From: Phormidium tenue FACHB-1052 | GTDB lineage: Bacteria > Cyanobacteriota > Cyanobacteriia > Phormidesmidales > Phormidesmidaceae | NCBI RefSeq assembly: GCF_014696675.1 | Contig: NZ_JACJQN010000013.1 | Location: 124,001-188,000 of the forward strand | Length of the DNA stretch: 64,000 nt | Direction of reading: 5' to 3' | Shown: positions 54,101 to 62,747 of the stretch, piece after piece | Position numbering within the stretch: the stretch's first letter is position 1 | Layout of the letters: every line of letters begins with the position of its first letter | Program-made: the position numbers and the translations under genes | The notes under the pieces: model-generated | What the model was told of the DNA's origin: nothing | The model's database searches: none | What the model saw: the letters and a program-made list of their open reading frames with translations, nothing else

Positions 54101-54645
54101 ACAATGTTGGCCGCATGGGGCAGCTAATTGACGATCTGCTGCGGCTGTCGCGGGTGTCGCGTCAGGCGATGACCTATGTGCCCGTTGACCTCAGCACCCT
54201 GGTGCAGGAGCAGATCGATGGGCTGCAAGGGGTCGATGGCGATCGCACCGTCACCGTCACCATTGCCCCTGGGCTCATTGTGACCGCTGACCCAACGCTG
54301 ATGCGGGTGGCGATCGCCAACCTAGTGCAAAACGCCTGGAAATTTACGGCCCACCAGCCCAGCGCCCGCCTTGAGTTTGGGCTCGAACGGCAGCGAGGTG
54401 AGCCCGTCTACTACCTGCGCGACAACGGCGCTGGGTTTGACATGGCCTACGCCGACAAGCTGTTTGGCGTGTTTCAGCGCCTGCACAACACCGACGAGTT
54501 TCCGGGCACTGGCATTGGTCTGGCGACGGTGCAGCGAGCGCTTCACCGCCAGGGGGGTCGGGTTTGGGCCGAAGGCACCATCGGGCAGGGGGCCACCTTT
54601 TACTTCACCCTGCCCCAGGCCCCGGGGGGCGAGGTACAGCCATGA
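51109..54645 (+). CDS. Multi-PAS sensor histidine kinase with N-terminal receiver-like domain
   Basis: 1178 residues. The N-terminal ~115 residues after a short leader resemble a response-regulator receiver ([20 protein letters not shown], then [26 protein letters not shown]), but the usual Lys at the end of strand 5 is not evident. About six PAS/PAC modules follow (around 165-930), including two near-duplicates starting [19 protein letters not shown] and [19 protein letters not shown]. The HisKA H-box is [19 protein letters not shown] (phospho-His about 961). The HATPase has [11 protein letters not shown] (N box), [15 protein letters not shown] and GTGIGLATV. No transmembrane segment, so it is soluble. 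It overlaps the next gene by 4 nt. Confidence 0.93.
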   Translation: MAQLQSRPPITDGPRHQAAPHEPVSLLLLVADGADRTRFNPPGAIAPPTPVLGEAATLAQALDLWLTGRADWVVLDLAWAEGSGLAFLSTLGEGQQRPLPVIVLIGPGQERAALEAMKLGAADYLFAEDFTPEDLWAKLKKAGLGAEPAIAASPDNARQHYQNLVENSPDIIERFDRSLRHLYVSPALSKVLGIDATAFVGKTCRELGLDDTMVNAWEAAAAVVLATGEKQAIEFTVPTLVGGRHFEMAIAPEWSEQSQIESLLCISRDISDRVVAQQTQQRLLTAARLAQREAQAMRDGLARVFDRINDGIIAFDHDSRCVYLNPSGEQTLRRSALQILGKQVWDEFPEAVDTPIYQVYHRAIEQQQPEFLEYYFPPLDRWFELRLYPDSNGTTVYFTDISDRKAAAASRQKTKQLRHELALLERILESVLAGYWDIDFVANTAYMSPSLKRMFGYADHELSDAIDTWQTLILPEDLPPTLDNFYQHIQSRGEVPYYNEVRYRHKNGSIVWVICAGQVIAWDDVGHPLRMVGCHVDITQLKQTEAQLRKNRGHLQEAQRIGNLGSWEFEVATDRITWSEQVYRIFGLDVGANPLSFEALQSYFHPDDQTRHRQTVEATLTTRQPYDDEFRIVRADGSQGYIHARGEALADSAGQLTHLTGTVQDISDRKHSEAARQRAETQLQDLSLRLSLALESGRIGTWDWDLHQAVHWDQRMYEIWGFEGLGRAAVFDDWAVRVHGDDWPTVEATIHQALQDGLPYDIEFRFYRPDGELRWIRAAAMVQRSPAGEAQAMVGINCDITDQKQAEAHLRDLSLRLDLALESGGLGTWEMDLATLQINWDQRMYAIYGIPNGSQSMTLESYCDRVYSEDLERIHATFGRALKDVAPSVLEFRIRRGDGELRWVRGTALVQCNDQGQPQRMIGTNSDITEAKRAEQQLLRTTTQLEASNRELEAFAYSVSHDLRAPLRAIDGFSRALVEDYGDQFGDEGRDYFDRIRHNVGRMGQLIDDLLRLSRVSRQAMTYVPVDLSTLVQEQIDGLQGVDGDRTVTVTIAPGLIVTADPTLMRVAIANLVQNAWKFTAHQPSARLEFGLERQRGEPVYYLRDNGAGFDMAYADKLFGVFQRLHNTDEFPGTGIGLATVQRALHRQGGRVWAEGTIGQGATFYFTLPQAPGGEVQP

Positions 54646-55064
54646 CGGCGCTGCGCCCGATTCTGCTGGTCGAAGACAACCCCGACGACGAGCGTCTGAC
54701 CCTGCGCGCCCTGCGTCGGGGCAACCTGGCCAACCCCATCGTGGTCGCCCGCAACGGCGAAGAGGCTCTACGGCAAGTGTTAGGCTCAGCCCCCCTGCCC
54801 TGCGTGATGCTGCTCGATCTCAAGCTGCCCAAGGTCGATGGCCTAGAGGTGCTGCGGCAGATCCGCTCCGGCGATCGCACCCGACTGCTGCCGGTCGTCA
54901 TTCTCACCTCGTCTAGCGAAGACCGAGATATTATTGAAAGCTACAGCCTGGGAGCAAACAGCTACGTACGCAAACCCGTCAACATTGATGAGTTTACCGA
55001 AGCCGTGCGCCAGCTCGGCCTCTATTGGGCATTGATAAGTGAGCTGCCCCCCACGTTGCCATGA
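54642..55064 (+). CDS. Response regulator, RcpA/Rcp1 type (single REC domain)
   Basis: 140 residues from [20 protein letters not shown]; the start overlaps the kinase stop (ATGA). Acidic pocket in [10 protein letters not shown], phospho-acceptor Asp in [16 protein letters not shown], Thr/Ser in [11 protein letters not shown] and Lys in [11 protein letters not shown]. Length and the DNPDDE and LDLKLPK blocks match the small RcpA-like regulators that accept phosphate from phytochrome-type kinases. There is no output domain, so it acts through protein interaction or as a phosphate shuttle. The next gene starts within its stop codon. Confidence 0.95.
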   Translation: MTALRPILLVEDNPDDERLTLRALRRGNLANPIVVARNGEEALRQVLGSAPLPCVMLLDLKLPKVDGLEVLRQIRSGDRTRLLPVVILTSSSEDRDIIESYSLGANSYVRKPVNIDEFTEAVRQLGLYWALISELPPTLP

Positions 55065-57208
55065 CTGCTGCCGAACCCCTCCGGGCGCTAATTGTAGAAG
55101 ACTCTGACGACGATCTGCTGCTGCTGCTGCGCGAGCTGCGGCGGGCGGGGTTTGCCCCCACCTGGGTGCAGGTGCAGACAGCAGCCGACTTTGGCGCGGC
55201 CCTCGCCGCTGAGGACTGGGATGTGGTGCTGTCTGACTATCAGCTGCCTCAGTTCAGTGCCCCTGCCGCCCTGGAGCTGCTCCAGCAAACCCCCTGCGAC
55301 CTGCCGTTTATTGTCATATCGGGCACCGTGGGGGAAGCCACCGCCGTAACGATGATGCGGGCCGGTGCCCACGACTACGTGATGAAAGACAATCTTCCAC
55401 GCCTGGCTGAGGCGGTGCGGCGAGAGGTGCGCGAGGCCCACAGCCGCCGCGATCGCCGAGCGGCCATGACCGAGCTAGAGCGTACCCGCGAGCTGCTGCA
55501 CCTGGCCATCGAAGGCTCAGGAATTGGCATTTGGGATTGGCAGGTGCAAACCGGGGAAGTCTGGGCTAGCGATCGCTGTGCGGCGCTGATGGGCTACAAC
55601 ACCGCCGACCTCGGCCCCGCCCGCATCGACACCTGGCAGCGGTTTGTCCACCCCGACGACTGGAGCCGCAAAAAGGTCGCCCTACAGCGCCATTTTGCGG
55701 GCGACACCCCCGCCTACGACTGCGAGTTTCGGCTGCGCCATCGCCAGGGCCACTGGGTGTGGGTGCTCGACCGGGGCAAGGTCGTCGAGTGGGATGCCGC
55801 CCGTCGCCCCCTGCGCATGAGCGGCACCTATACCGATATCACCGAGCGACGGCTGGCCGAAGCTGAGCACCGCCGCGTAGCCGATCAAATGCTGTTCAAC
55901 AGCCTCCACGATGCCCTCACCCAGCTGCCCAACCGCAACTTTTTGATGCAACGGCTCGAACTGGCCATTCAGCGCTGCCAGCGCGGTAGCCAGCGCCAGT
56001 TTGCGGTGTTGTTTCTCGACCTAGACCACTTCAAGGTGATCAACGACAGCCTCGGCCACCTGACGGGGGATGAGGTACTGGTGCTGGTAGCCCACAAGCT
56101 GCGATCGCTGATTCGCCCCAGTGACCTGGCCGCTCGCCTCGGAGGCGACGAGTTTGTGCTATTGCTCGAAGACATCGACACCCTGCAAGAGCCCGTGCGC
56201 ATCGCCGGGAGGCTGCTGCAAGAGCTGCAAGTGCCCCTGACCGTAGGCGGCCACAACGTCTTTCTCAACGCCAGCATTGGCATTGTCATGGGAGGGGGCG
56301 ACTACCATACCCCTTCCGCCCCCCTGCGCGACGCCGACATTGCCATGTACCGGGCCAAGGCCCAGGGGCGCGGTCGCTACGTGGTATTTAACGAGTCAAT
56401 GCACCTCCAGGCCCTACAGCGGCTCCAGCTTGAGCAGGAGCTGCGCGACGCCATCGACCAAGATCAGCTAGTGCTCTACTACCAGCCCATTTTTCACCTC
56501 AAAACCAAGGCAATCTCAGGATTTGAGGCTCTAGTGCGGTGGCAGCACCCCGATCGCGGCTTCATTGCCCCCGACAGTTTTATCCCTATCGCCGAAGAGA
56601 CCGGGCTGATTGTCCCCCTCGATCGCTGGGTCTTGGGCCAGGCTGCCCAGCAGCTAGCGAGTTGGCACCAGCGCTACCCCCACCGGGCCGACCTGACGGT
56701 GAGCATCAACTTTTCGGTCAAAGATCTGCTGCGCGCCGACCTACTCAGCGACCTCACCCGTATCCTGGGGCAAACCGGGCTCCAGGGTCACCACCTCAAC
56801 CTCGAAATCACCGAAAGCACCCTGATTGAAGACATTCAGGCCATGGTGACGATTTTGCAGCAGCTCAAACACCAGGGCTTTACCGTCACCATTGACGACT
56901 TTGGCACCGGCTACTCATCCCTCAGCTACCTGCATCAGCTTCCCGTCGACGCTCTCAAGATCGATCGCTCCTTTGTCATGGCCATGGAGGCCAATCGCCG
57001 CAACTCCGACATTGTGGAGACCATCATTACGCTGAGTAATCGCCTGGGGCTGGCCGCGATCGCCGAAGGGGTCGAAACCGAAGCCCAGCTCCACCACCTG
57101 CAAAACCTAGGCTGCGAGCTGGGCCAGGGCTACTGGTTTGCCAAACCCCTCCCCGCCACCGAGGCCGAGATACTGCTGCTGCCCGCCCCCACTACGGCCC
57201 CGCACTAG
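55061..57208 (+). CDS. REC-PAS-GGDEF-EAL cyclic-di-GMP enzyme
   Basis: 715 residues; the start overlaps the previous stop (ATGA). Receiver domain (residues about 5-125: [19 protein letters not shown], phospho-Asp in [11 protein letters not shown], Lys in YVMKDNLP), then a PAS/PAC (about 148-270: [15 protein letters not shown]), a GGDEF domain (about 275-440: [14 protein letters not shown] and [11 protein letters not shown], intact active site) and an EAL domain (about 455-700: [37 protein letters not shown]). Both cyclase and phosphodiesterase signatures are present, so it may make or degrade c-di-GMP. Probably the output of the upstream kinase/RcpA pair. Confidence 0.95.
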   Translation: MTAAEPLRALIVEDSDDDLLLLLRELRRAGFAPTWVQVQTAADFGAALAAEDWDVVLSDYQLPQFSAPAALELLQQTPCDLPFIVISGTVGEATAVTMMRAGAHDYVMKDNLPRLAEAVRREVREAHSRRDRRAAMTELERTRELLHLAIEGSGIGIWDWQVQTGEVWASDRCAALMGYNTADLGPARIDTWQRFVHPDDWSRKKVALQRHFAGDTPAYDCEFRLRHRQGHWVWVLDRGKVVEWDAARRPLRMSGTYTDITERRLAEAEHRRVADQMLFNSLHDALTQLPNRNFLMQRLELAIQRCQRGSQRQFAVLFLDLDHFKVINDSLGHLTGDEVLVLVAHKLRSLIRPSDLAARLGGDEFVLLLEDIDTLQEPVRIAGRLLQELQVPLTVGGHNVFLNASIGIVMGGGDYHTPSAPLRDADIAMYRAKAQGRGRYVVFNESMHLQALQRLQLEQELRDAIDQDQLVLYYQPIFHLKTKAISGFEALVRWQHPDRGFIAPDSFIPIAEETGLIVPLDRWVLGQAAQQLASWHQRYPHRADLTVSINFSVKDLLRADLLSDLTRILGQTGLQGHHLNLEITESTLIEDIQAMVTILQQLKHQGFTVTIDDFGTGYSSLSYLHQLPVDALKIDRSFVMAMEANRRNSDIVETIITLSNRLGLAAIAEGVETEAQLHHLQNLGCELGQGYWFAKPLPATEAEILLLPAPTTAPH

Positions 57209-57222
57209 TCCCGCCCTGGGCT

Positions 57223-57555
57223 CTACTCCGGAAAGAAAAAGTCGGTGGGCTCTTCGTCCTCTTCGGCGGCAATGTAGCTGCGGTAGTATTCCTCTAGCTC
57301 GGCTGCGCCAATGGAGCGTTCGGAGGGGTTCTCAAAAAATGTTTTCACCTTCAGGTAGCGTCGCAACCCCTCAGCCCCGGCATCGTGCTGGGTAGCCGCC
57401 TTAAAGTCGTCGGGGAAGGTGTCGCTAATCTGTAGCCACGCCTCTTCTAAAACATCCTCTACGTCTTCGTTGGGGGCGCTCTCAATTAATGCCTCTAGCC
57501 CATCGAGAATGTCAATTAGCTTGAGAATTTCTGGAATTTTCTCCGAATCAGACAT
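57223..57555 (-). CDS. Acidic small protein, unknown
   Basis: About 110 residues from MSDSEKIPEILKLIDILDG (57555); an in-frame Met 4 codons earlier exists. Strongly acidic, mostly helical (EALIESAPNEDVEDVLEEAWLQISDTFP, then ELEEYYRSYIAAEEDEEPTDFF). No signal, membrane or known domain. It resembles small cyanobacterial hypotheticals of unknown function. Convergent with the GGDEF/EAL gene, 14 nt away. Confidence 0.55.
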   Translation of the reverse strand: MSDSEKIPEILKLIDILDGLEALIESAPNEDVEDVLEEAWLQISDTFPDDFKAATQHDAGAEGLRRYLKVKTFFENPSERSIGAAELEEYYRSYIAAEEDEEPTDFFFPE

Positions 57556-57708
57556 TGAGCCGTGCATGGATAGCGCTAAACAACCGCGAATGCTTAGGAA
57601 AATCTTAGTGGAGTATGGGCCAGTTTGATCGACCCCCGGCAGGAGAATCTACTTGCCAGCAGACAGATTCTGCCGCCCAGGGTGCTGTCATTGTCCAAAA
57701 GGATTTCC

Positions 57709-59691
57709 CTAAGGCATAGTGATACCGCCCTGGGGCTCTAGGGCGGCGCGCCACTCGCGCAGGCGCAGTTGGGCTTGGGCGTAGGCTTCGGTTTGGGCAG
57801 GCACGGCCTCGGCCAGGGTAATTGCTCGGCTGGGGTTGGCCACGGCTTCAGTTTCCGCCAAGCGCAGAATGTCCCAACTCCAGCGGGTGAGGGCCTGGGT
57901 GGCCTCGGCCCGCTGAGGGCTGCTCTCGGGCACCTGTTGAGCCAGCCGCACGGCATCTACCAGGGCACCCACGGTACCCGACTGAGCCACCTGGTAGGCC
58001 TGCTGCAATAGCTGCTGTCCCTGGAGCTGGCCTCGCCAGGTTTGAATGTTGGCCTGGGCATCGCTGTGCAGGGCGCGGCCTGAGCCAATGCGCGAGGCTA
58101 CCGCCACAGCTTCAGCTAATCGGCCCTGGGCGGCGAGCTGACGGGCCTGGGCCAGCAGGGGGCCATCTTCGGCCCGCTGGAGGTCGGTGCGCCACTGGCT
58201 AATTTCTTTCTGGGCTTCGTCGTAGAGGGCGCGGCCTGAATCAATCTGGCGGGCAGTGGCGATCGCCCCAGCCAGATCGCCCACCTGGGCCTGCTGCTGC
58301 GCCAGACTGAGAATGGGGCGGTCTTCGGTGGTTTCGATCTGGCCTCGCCAACGGCCAATCTGAGCCTCGGTGTCATCCCAGGCCGGGTTGGCACGGGAGA
58401 CTTTTTGGGCCTCAATGATGGCGGCCTGGAGGTCAGCGACGGTGCCGGGGGTCGCCACCTGCCGGGCCCACTCTAGCTGCGATCGCCCATCCACTTCTTC
58501 TTGCCAGCGGCGCATCAGGCCCTGGGCCTTGCCGTAGAGGGGGCGATCGGCCCCGATGCTTTGGAGCCGCACAATCGCTCCCTCCAGCCCGCTAATGCCG
58601 CCCTGCCACGATAGCTGGCTGGCGTCGATTAGGGTGCGCATGTCGGCAATCTCGGCCCCCATATTCAGCGCGGCTGGAATTGTCTCTAGCATTTTCCCCG
58701 CCGCCTCAGCGTCGCGCCGCTCTAGGGCGGATTCGGCCATATCTAGCAGATCGCGCCCAAACTGGCGAATTACCGCCTGCGCCTCAGCGTAGACCGGACT
58801 CTTGCTATCGATGCCCTGGGCGATCGCCAGGGCCTCCTCCATGGCTTTGACCGTGCGCTGCCGGGCCAGCTCTTTGGCCTTGCCCAGTTTGTTGAGGTCT
58901 TCGCGGGCGGCGGTAATTTTGGTGGTCAGCTTGTCGTACTTGGTGGTTTTCCAGTAGGTGTTGTCCACGTCTAGCAGCTGAATGGCCTTGGCAAAGGCAT
59001 CCTGAAAAGCCAGCGTCTTGAGGTCGGCCTCGGCGGCCTGGTAAAGGGTTTCGGCCTCTTTCCAGATTTGGTTCCAGTCGCTGACCTGCTGGCTGACCAA
59101 CTGGGCGGCAGCGGTGTGGTTGGGAATGCGCTGGGCGATCGCGATCGCCTCCGCCAAATCGCCCGCCTGAAATGTAGTTTCGGCCAGGGCCAGAATTTCT
59201 TCAGACCAGTCTTCAATGCGCAGGTCGATCTCGCCTCGCAACGGGTGATCCGAGGGTAGGGATTCCAGTAGGGCGATCGCCTCTAAATAGCCCTCTACCG
59301 TCGCCTGCTCGGCGTAGGCTTCGGCACACTGCAATCGGGTGGTTGCCGAGGCCGTCGGCCAAAAAATCGCCCGACAGTTGGGCAGGTTAGGAATCCGAAA
59401 CAGGCTGATAGCCGACATCGCCCCCACCCCAGATACCAGCACCAAGACGCCCACCGACCAAACAGGCCAGGTTTTTGCCAGCCGCTGCACCAGCGTGCGA
59501 CGCGGCTGCGGCTGCACAGGAGCGACGGCAGCACCGTTATCGGCCCGCTGCCGCAGGTCGGCCAAGGGATCGTAACGGGGCGACCCTGGGTCACGAACAG
59601 GTAAGCCCGGAGTCAACGGCACAGGCCGAACAGACCTATTGGCCCGCCCTGGATAAATCGGTCGCTCAGAGGTGTCTTGGTCTGAAGCCAT
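57709..59691 (-). CDS. Membrane-anchored helical-repeat protein, paralogue of the gene at 62748
   Basis: 660 residues. A Pro/Arg-rich N-terminus leads to one transmembrane helix near residue 78 (PVWSVGVLVLVSGVGAMSAISLF). The long extracytoplasmic part is made of repeated ~40-residue helical hairpins with a recurrent I-x-x-G/A-x-x-L-Y-x-x-A-Q pattern (AEAIAIAQRIPNHTAAAQ, GAIATARQIDSGRALYDEAQ, EAVAVASRIGSGRALHSDAQ), a TPR-like solenoid. The transmembrane/LQCAEAYAEQATVEGYLEAI start matches the partial gene at the right edge. Function unknown; such proteins are often annotated as chromosome-segregation ATPase-like only because of their coiled-coil composition. Confidence 0.75.
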   Translation of the reverse strand: MASDQDTSERPIYPGRANRSVRPVPLTPGLPVRDPGSPRYDPLADLRQRADNGAAVAPVQPQPRRTLVQRLAKTWPVWSVGVLVLVSGVGAMSAISLFRIPNLPNCRAIFWPTASATTRLQCAEAYAEQATVEGYLEAIALLESLPSDHPLRGEIDLRIEDWSEEILALAETTFQAGDLAEAIAIAQRIPNHTAAAQLVSQQVSDWNQIWKEAETLYQAAEADLKTLAFQDAFAKAIQLLDVDNTYWKTTKYDKLTTKITAAREDLNKLGKAKELARQRTVKAMEEALAIAQGIDSKSPVYAEAQAVIRQFGRDLLDMAESALERRDAEAAGKMLETIPAALNMGAEIADMRTLIDASQLSWQGGISGLEGAIVRLQSIGADRPLYGKAQGLMRRWQEEVDGRSQLEWARQVATPGTVADLQAAIIEAQKVSRANPAWDDTEAQIGRWRGQIETTEDRPILSLAQQQAQVGDLAGAIATARQIDSGRALYDEAQKEISQWRTDLQRAEDGPLLAQARQLAAQGRLAEAVAVASRIGSGRALHSDAQANIQTWRGQLQGQQLLQQAYQVAQSGTVGALVDAVRLAQQVPESSPQRAEATQALTRWSWDILRLAETEAVANPSRAITLAEAVPAQTEAYAQAQLRLREWRAALEPQGGITMP

Positions 59692-59809
59692 GCCCGCTTC
59701 CTGAGATTGGCGTCGCTGCGGCTATTGTATCGAGCGGTTCAACCCGCCCCGCCGCAGGCACCGTGAAAGTCAGCCCTAGTATAGCCATGTCCTGTATAAA
59801 CGCAAGACC

Positions 59810-60202
59810 CTAGCCGCCCACCTGGTCTTTGTACTCCTCGGCGGTCAGGGCGTCGTCGAGATCGTCGAGGTCGCTGGCCCTAATTTTAACCAACCAACCA
59901 TCGCCGTAGGGGTCATCGCCAATCTGCTCCGGCGCTTCAATCAGCGCTTCGTTGCGCTCCAGCACCTCGCCAGAAACCGGCGATTTCAGCTCTTCTACCG
60001 CCTTGACCGACTCCACCGTGCCAAATTTTTCGCCCTTTTCGAGGCTGTCGCCGATCTCGGGCAGTTCTAAGAAAACAATGTCCCCCAATTGGTCAATGGC
60101 AAAGGCGGTAATGCCCACGGTGACAATGCCCTCGTCGTCATCGGTGCGGGCATATTCGTGGCTGTCGAGATATTTCAGGGTTTCGGGATATTCAAATGCC
60201 AT
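59810..60202 (-). CDS. gcvH: Glycine cleavage system H protein
   Basis: 130 residues. Lipoyl carrier shuttling the aminomethyl group between P and T proteins of the glycine cleavage system, part of photorespiration. The lipoylated Lys is in [18 protein letters not shown]. Flanking blocks [29 protein letters not shown] and [18 protein letters not shown] are intact. Length is normal. It lies 216 nt downstream of gcvT on the same strand, with a heptamer-repeat hairpin between them. gcvP is not in the window. Confidence 0.96.
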   Translation of the reverse strand: MAFEYPETLKYLDSHEYARTDDDEGIVTVGITAFAIDQLGDIVFLELPEIGDSLEKGEKFGTVESVKAVEELKSPVSGEVLERNEALIEAPEQIGDDPYGDGWLVKIRASDLDDLDDALTAEEYKDQVGG

Positions 60203-60316
60203 GGCGTAACCTCACATCGCCCCAGGAAGAGTAGTTTGTCGCGCAGCGGTCGTACAGATGGAATGGAATCCAGTGCCAGTGTGCCATGAGTCGGCGGTTT
60301 TGGTGCAGGAATGAAT

Positions 60317-60418
60317 AGGGAGAGAGTTTTGAGTGCTTAGTTTTGAGTTTTGAGTTTTTGTTGTAACCCACAGCATTCAAAACTCAAAATTCAACATTCA
60401 AAACTGTTTATTCCCATC
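60317..60418. repeat. Long TTTTGAG/CAAAACT inverted repeat between gcvT and gcvH
   Basis: The left arm has TTTTGAGTGCTTAGTTTTGA and further TTTTGAG units; the right arm has ATTCAAAACTCAAAATTC and further CAAAACT units. The two arms are complementary around a short loop near 60360-60370. Same repeat family as in the 5-oxoprolinase gene. It may decouple gcvT and gcvH expression. Confidence 0.7.
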
Positions 60419-61525
60419 TCACTTCGCTCGATAAAATGGCCGCTTCACCACCGTCGCCCCCTGGGGTTCTCCGCGCACCTCGACCTCAAGGGCTTGCCCT
60501 ACCTTCGCCAGGGGGGCGGCGACGTAGGCGAGGGCGATGGGGATATTTAGCGTGGGGGCCAGGGTGCCGCTGGTGACGGTGCCAACGCGATCGCCCTGAT
60601 CCAGCACCGGATAGTCGTGACGGGCGATGTGGCGACCCGCCATCGCCAGGCCCACCAGGCGACGGCTGACGCCCTCGGCTCGCTGCTGCTCCAGCACCGA
60701 TCGCCCCACAAAATCCCCCTTTTCATCCAGGTGCACCAGCCAGCCCAAGCCCGCCTCCAGCGGGGTGGTGGTGTCGTTAATGTCTTGGCCGTAGAGGGCC
60801 ATGGCCGCCTCCAGCCGCAGGGTATCGCGCGCGCCGAGGCCGCAGGGGGCGGCACCGGCCTCGGTCAGGGTCTGCCACAGGGCTAGGGCGGTGTCGGGAT
60901 CGGTCATGATTTCAAAGCCGTCTTCGCCGGTATATCCGGTGCGGGCGACCCAGGCTAGCTGTCCCAGCAGAGCCGTGTCACGGTGGGCAAAGCGGCCCAG
61001 GGCGCTCAGATCGAGAACGGTATGGGGTTGGAGGAGGCTAGCGGCGGCGGGGCCTTGGAGGGAAATGAGGGCGCGATCGCGCGATTCGTCTATCAGCTCA
61101 ATCCCTTTATCGGCCAGGTGCTCTAGCAGCCAGTTTTTGTCTTTATCGGTAGTGGCGGCGTTGACGATCAGCGCTACGGTTTCCGCACCTGTTCCTGAGC
61201 GGGCGGGCGGCGACTTGAGGTAGACAATCAAATCGTCGATGATGCCGCCTTCGGGGTTGAGCAGCACGGTGTACTGGGCCTGGCCCTGGGTGAGCCGCTC
61301 TAGGTTTGAGGGCACCAGGGTTTGCAGGGCCGCTATCACCCCCGGCCCCCGCAGCTCAAACTTACCCATGTGGGAGATGTCAAACAGCCCAGCCCGCTGC
61401 CGCACCGCCTGGTGTTCCTGCTTGATGCCGCCAAACTGCACGGGCATCGACCAGCCAGCAAACTCGGTCATGCGCGCCTTCTGATCGACGCAGGCAGAAT
61501 AGAGAGGCGTTTGCAATAATGTCAT
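60419..61525 (-). CDS. gcvT: Aminomethyltransferase (glycine cleavage T protein)
   Basis: About 368 residues from MTLLQTPLYSACVDQKARM (61525); an in-frame Met 7 codons upstream is possible. Transfers the methylene group to tetrahydrofolate and releases ammonia. Family blocks: MTEFAGWSMPVQFGGIKQEHQAVR, ISHMGKFELRG (catalytic Asp in FDISHMGK), RTGYTGEDGFEIM, LGARDTLRLEAAMALYGQDIND and KPFVGRSV-like FVGRSVLEQQ. Length is normal. Divergent from the diguanylate cyclase gene. Confidence 0.95.
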   Translation of the reverse strand: MTLLQTPLYSACVDQKARMTEFAGWSMPVQFGGIKQEHQAVRQRAGLFDISHMGKFELRGPGVIAALQTLVPSNLERLTQGQAQYTVLLNPEGGIIDDLIVYLKSPPARSGTGAETVALIVNAATTDKDKNWLLEHLADKGIELIDESRDRALISLQGPAAASLLQPHTVLDLSALGRFAHRDTALLGQLAWVARTGYTGEDGFEIMTDPDTALALWQTLTEAGAAPCGLGARDTLRLEAAMALYGQDINDTTTPLEAGLGWLVHLDEKGDFVGRSVLEQQRAEGVSRRLVGLAMAGRHIARHDYPVLDQGDRVGTVTSGTLAPTLNIPIALAYVAAPLAKVGQALEVEVRGEPQGATVVKRPFYRAK

Positions 61526-61862
61526 GGGGGGGAACTCTAAGGCCATTCAGAGTGTACTGAGAAAACCTCTGTCTGATTAAGGCTTTACACCCTTGCCGCC
61601 CCAGCTTCTTTTGGTAAAGGTTAAAAGTCTGCGGTTACAAGTTGCCCTGCCGTTGGGCGCAGGGTGCCCTGACTCGAGCGGTAAGGTCAACTACCCACCG
61701 CAGGTATAGCCGTCGCCAGATCGGTTAGGACATTCTGCACAATCCCTTGGAGCGAGGGCTATAGGCCAGGGCGCTGCCACAGTTTTTGCCCATGGTAGTG
61801 ATTTGTGTCCTAAGCGCAGTGGCCAACGTTATATAACGCCTGTTCCCTTAGTTGTGTTTCCC
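61526..61862. other. Divergent promoter region, no glycine riboswitch seen
   Basis: Contains the promoters of gcvT (minus) and the diguanylate cyclase (plus) and a GC-rich hairpin around 61644-61665 (CCCTGC...GCAGGG). The conserved glycine riboswitch core was looked for on the minus strand and not found. No ORF. Confidence 0.4.
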
Positions 61863-62729
61863 ATGATTGCTCTTATGCCCCACGGGTCTTGTTTCCTGTG
61901 GGATCCTCAGCTGACATCCCTGCATGTGGCCAGCGATCTGGCCGTCGCCGTCGCCTACTTTTCGATTCCGCTGCTGCTCCTCCTCAACCGACAGCACATC
62001 GACCTTCAGATTCGGCCGGTGCTGCTGCTCTTTGCGGCGTTTATTTTTAGCTGTGGCATTGGCCACGGCCTGCGCGTGTGGAATATCTGGCACACCAACT
62101 ACTGGCTCGAAGGTGGTTGGACCTGGATTACCGCCGTGATCAGCCTCTACACCGCCTGGGAACTCAAGGCCCTAGTGCCGCAGCTACTCAACACCCACAA
62201 AGATCTAGTCACTATTCGGGCGCTGGTGGAGCAAGACCCCCTCACCGGCATTGCCAACCGTCGGGGGCTAGAGGCAGCTCTGACGGCCCTGGTCTATCAA
62301 CCCGGAGCCACGGGGCACACCCTCATGCTGCTCGACCTCGACGGGTTCAAAGAGATCAACGACACCTACGGCCACAGCGCAGGCGACCAGCTACTTCAGG
62401 CCGTTGGGCAGGTGCTCAGTCACCAGATTCGCACCACTGACCTGGCGGCCCGCATTGGCGGTGACGAGTTTGCCCTGCTGATGGTGGGCTGCCTGCCCGA
62501 AGAAGCCCTGGATAAGGCCGAGGTCATTCGCCAAGAGATTTTACAGATTACCATGCCCCAGCTCCAGCCACCCAGCCGTTGCCCACTGGTTTCAGTCAGC
62601 ATTGGCCTCAGTGGCTTTACCTCCGACCAGGGCGTCACCCAGAGCTACCAACAGGCCAACGCAGCCCTCTACGCGGCTAAGTACAACGGCAAAAACCAGA
62701 TTAAGCTAGCCTCTCCGGTGACGGCATAG
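61863..62729 (+). CDS. Diguanylate cyclase with ethylene-receptor-like membrane sensor domain
   Basis: About 288 residues from MIALMPHGSCFLWDPQLTSL (61863); a TTG 60 nt upstream is unlikely. The first ~110 residues form three hydrophobic helices and match the ethylene-binding domain of ETR1/SynEtr1: PHGSCFLW, LHVASDLAVAVAYFSIPLLLL, FAAFIFSCGIGHGLRVWNIW. From this start the key residues are Asp25, Cys64 and His68, close to ETR1 Asp25, Cys65 and His69 (copper ligands). The GGDEF domain (DPLTGIANRRGLEAAL, RIGGDEFALL) is complete, so c-di-GMP synthesis is expected. A light or hormone input cannot be decided by sequence. Confidence 0.88.
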   Translation: MIALMPHGSCFLWDPQLTSLHVASDLAVAVAYFSIPLLLLLNRQHIDLQIRPVLLLFAAFIFSCGIGHGLRVWNIWHTNYWLEGGWTWITAVISLYTAWELKALVPQLLNTHKDLVTIRALVEQDPLTGIANRRGLEAALTALVYQPGATGHTLMLLDLDGFKEINDTYGHSAGDQLLQAVGQVLSHQIRTTDLAARIGGDEFALLMVGCLPEEALDKAEVIRQEILQITMPQLQPPSRCPLVSVSIGLSGFTSDQGVTQSYQQANAALYAAKYNGKNQIKLASPVTA

Positions 62730-62747
62730 ATCTGCCACAGATCTGCT

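Noticed and set aside
61526..61700. Glycine riboswitch upstream of gcvT
   Set aside because: The conserved paired cores of the glycine aptamer are absent from the minus-strand leader.
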